Part shown: positions 31,468-31,904 of the stretch, piece after piece | How the letters are laid out: each line of letters begins with the position of its first letter | Position numbering within the stretch: position 1 is the first letter of the stretch | Source of the DNA: Mobilicoccus sp032056465 | GTDB taxonomy: Bacteria; Actinomycetota; Actinomycetes; Actinomycetales; Dermatophilaceae | NCBI RefSeq assembly: GCF_032056465.1 | Contig: NZ_DAMBCL010000041.1 | Reading direction: 5' to 3' (one strand) | Length of the DNA: 31,904 nt | Translations under genes and position numbers: made by a program | The notes under the pieces: model-generated | The model's input: the letters and a program-made list of their open reading frames with translations, nothing else | Database searches by the model: none | Told to the model about the DNA's origin: nothing

Positions 31468-31904
31468 TCAGGGGACCGCGACCTCGGTCGCCTCCTCCCC
31501 CTGCGGGGCGAGGACGTCGTGACCCACGAGCAGGTGGACGAGGGCGACCCCGTCGTGCAGGAGTGCGGCGTCGAGGGCGGCGAGGGCCTCCTCGGTCGTG
31601 CGCGCCGTCCAGCCACGACCCCCGTAGCCCTCGGCGAGGAGGGCGAAGTCGGGGTTCTCGAGAAAGGTGCCGCTCACCCGGCCGGGGTGGTGGGCCTCCT
31701 GGTGGGCCCGGATGGTGCCGTACTGCGCGTTGTCGACGACGAGCGCGAGCAGTCGGGCCTCGCGACCTGCGGCGACGGCGAGCTCCTGGGCGTTCATGAG
31801 GAAGCAGCCGTCACCCGCGACCGTGACGACCTGCCGACCCGGCTGGGTGATCGCGGCGGCGACGGCGGCCGGGACACCGAACCCCATCGCACCGTTGCGG
31901 GGGG
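31468..31904 (-). CDS. Thiamine pyrophosphate-dependent enzyme, C-terminal part (partial)
   Basis: The visible 145 residues are the C-terminal TPP-binding domain of an acetolactate synthase-like enzyme; the N-terminal part lies beyond the window. The start of the visible part reads NGAMGFGVPAAVAAAI. The TPP and metal motif follows, running from GDGCF to VVDNAQYGT, with the usual GDG to N spacing. The order ENPDFALLAEGYGGRGW is typical for the family. Which member it is (acetolactate synthase, benzoylformate decarboxylase, or a phosphonopyruvate or sulfopyruvate decarboxylase type) cannot be told from this part. Confidence 0.88.
   Translation of the reverse strand, partial: PRNGAMGFGVPAAVAAAITQPGRQVVTVAGDGCFLMNAQELAVAAGREARLLALVVDNAQYGTIRAHQEAHHPGRVSGTFLENPDFALLAEGYGGRGWTARTTEEALAALDAALLHDGVALVHLLVGHDVLAPQGEEATEVAVP

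Overview
The window is very GC-rich, uses GTG starts freely, packs genes tightly and carries an actinobacterial set of conserved genes. It most likely comes from a member of the Actinomycetota, order Micrococcales or close to it. I cannot name a genus from the sequence alone. About 28 protein genes or gene fragments are supported. I see no tRNA, rRNA or CRISPR array.

Backbone. A widely conserved actinobacterial set lies on the minus strand: the TIGR03960-type radical SAM gene, its TIGR03936-type partner, rne (RNase E/G), rplU, rpmA, obgE and proB. These genes serve RNA processing, ribosome assembly and proline synthesis, and in many relatives they sit close together. Here the set is broken at two junctions. 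About 5.5 kb separates rplU from rne, holding a regulator with azlCD, an IS481-type element and a zone of gene debris. About 6.3 kb separates the two radical SAM-linked genes, holding two ABC pairs, a DUF2157/GDYXXLXY membrane pair and a hemerythrin.

Region by region. 1-5.6 kb: proB, an unknown gene, obgE, a two-domain VOC protein, then rpmA and rplU with their own terminator and promoter. 5.8-7.4 kb: an XRE-cupin regulator divergent from azlCD, a branched-chain amino acid exporter. 7.4-11.1 kb: the disturbed zone, with a complete IS481 element, an ISL3-type transposase remnant, a truncated ABC ATPase relic, two small membrane proteins and a 54-bp hairpin. 11.1-15.7 kb: rne and the TIGR03936 gene. 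15.9-22 kb: a degenerate ABC ATPase with a half-size FtsX-type permease, DUF2157 and GDYXXLXY proteins, a hemerythrin, and an intact MacB-type ABC pair. 22-26.7 kb: the radical SAM gene, then a TetR regulator with an ABC-2 exporter. 26.8-31.9 kb: a DUF4442 hotdog protein and a long-chain acyl-CoA ligase, ribF, an EamA-type transporter, and the C-terminal part of a thiamine-pyrophosphate enzyme cut by the window end.

Most noteworthy. The ABC ATPase at 15896-16621 has kept its reading frame and overall fold but lost every nucleotide-handling motif. It is translationally coupled to a half-size permease and is clearly related to the intact pair 3.3 kb downstream. A 12-bp palindrome, GATGACGTCATC, occurs as a perfect tandem pair upstream of obgE and once more between the tetR gene and its ABC exporter. 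Four genes appear to be leaderless, each with a TANNNT box 6-7 bases before the start codon.
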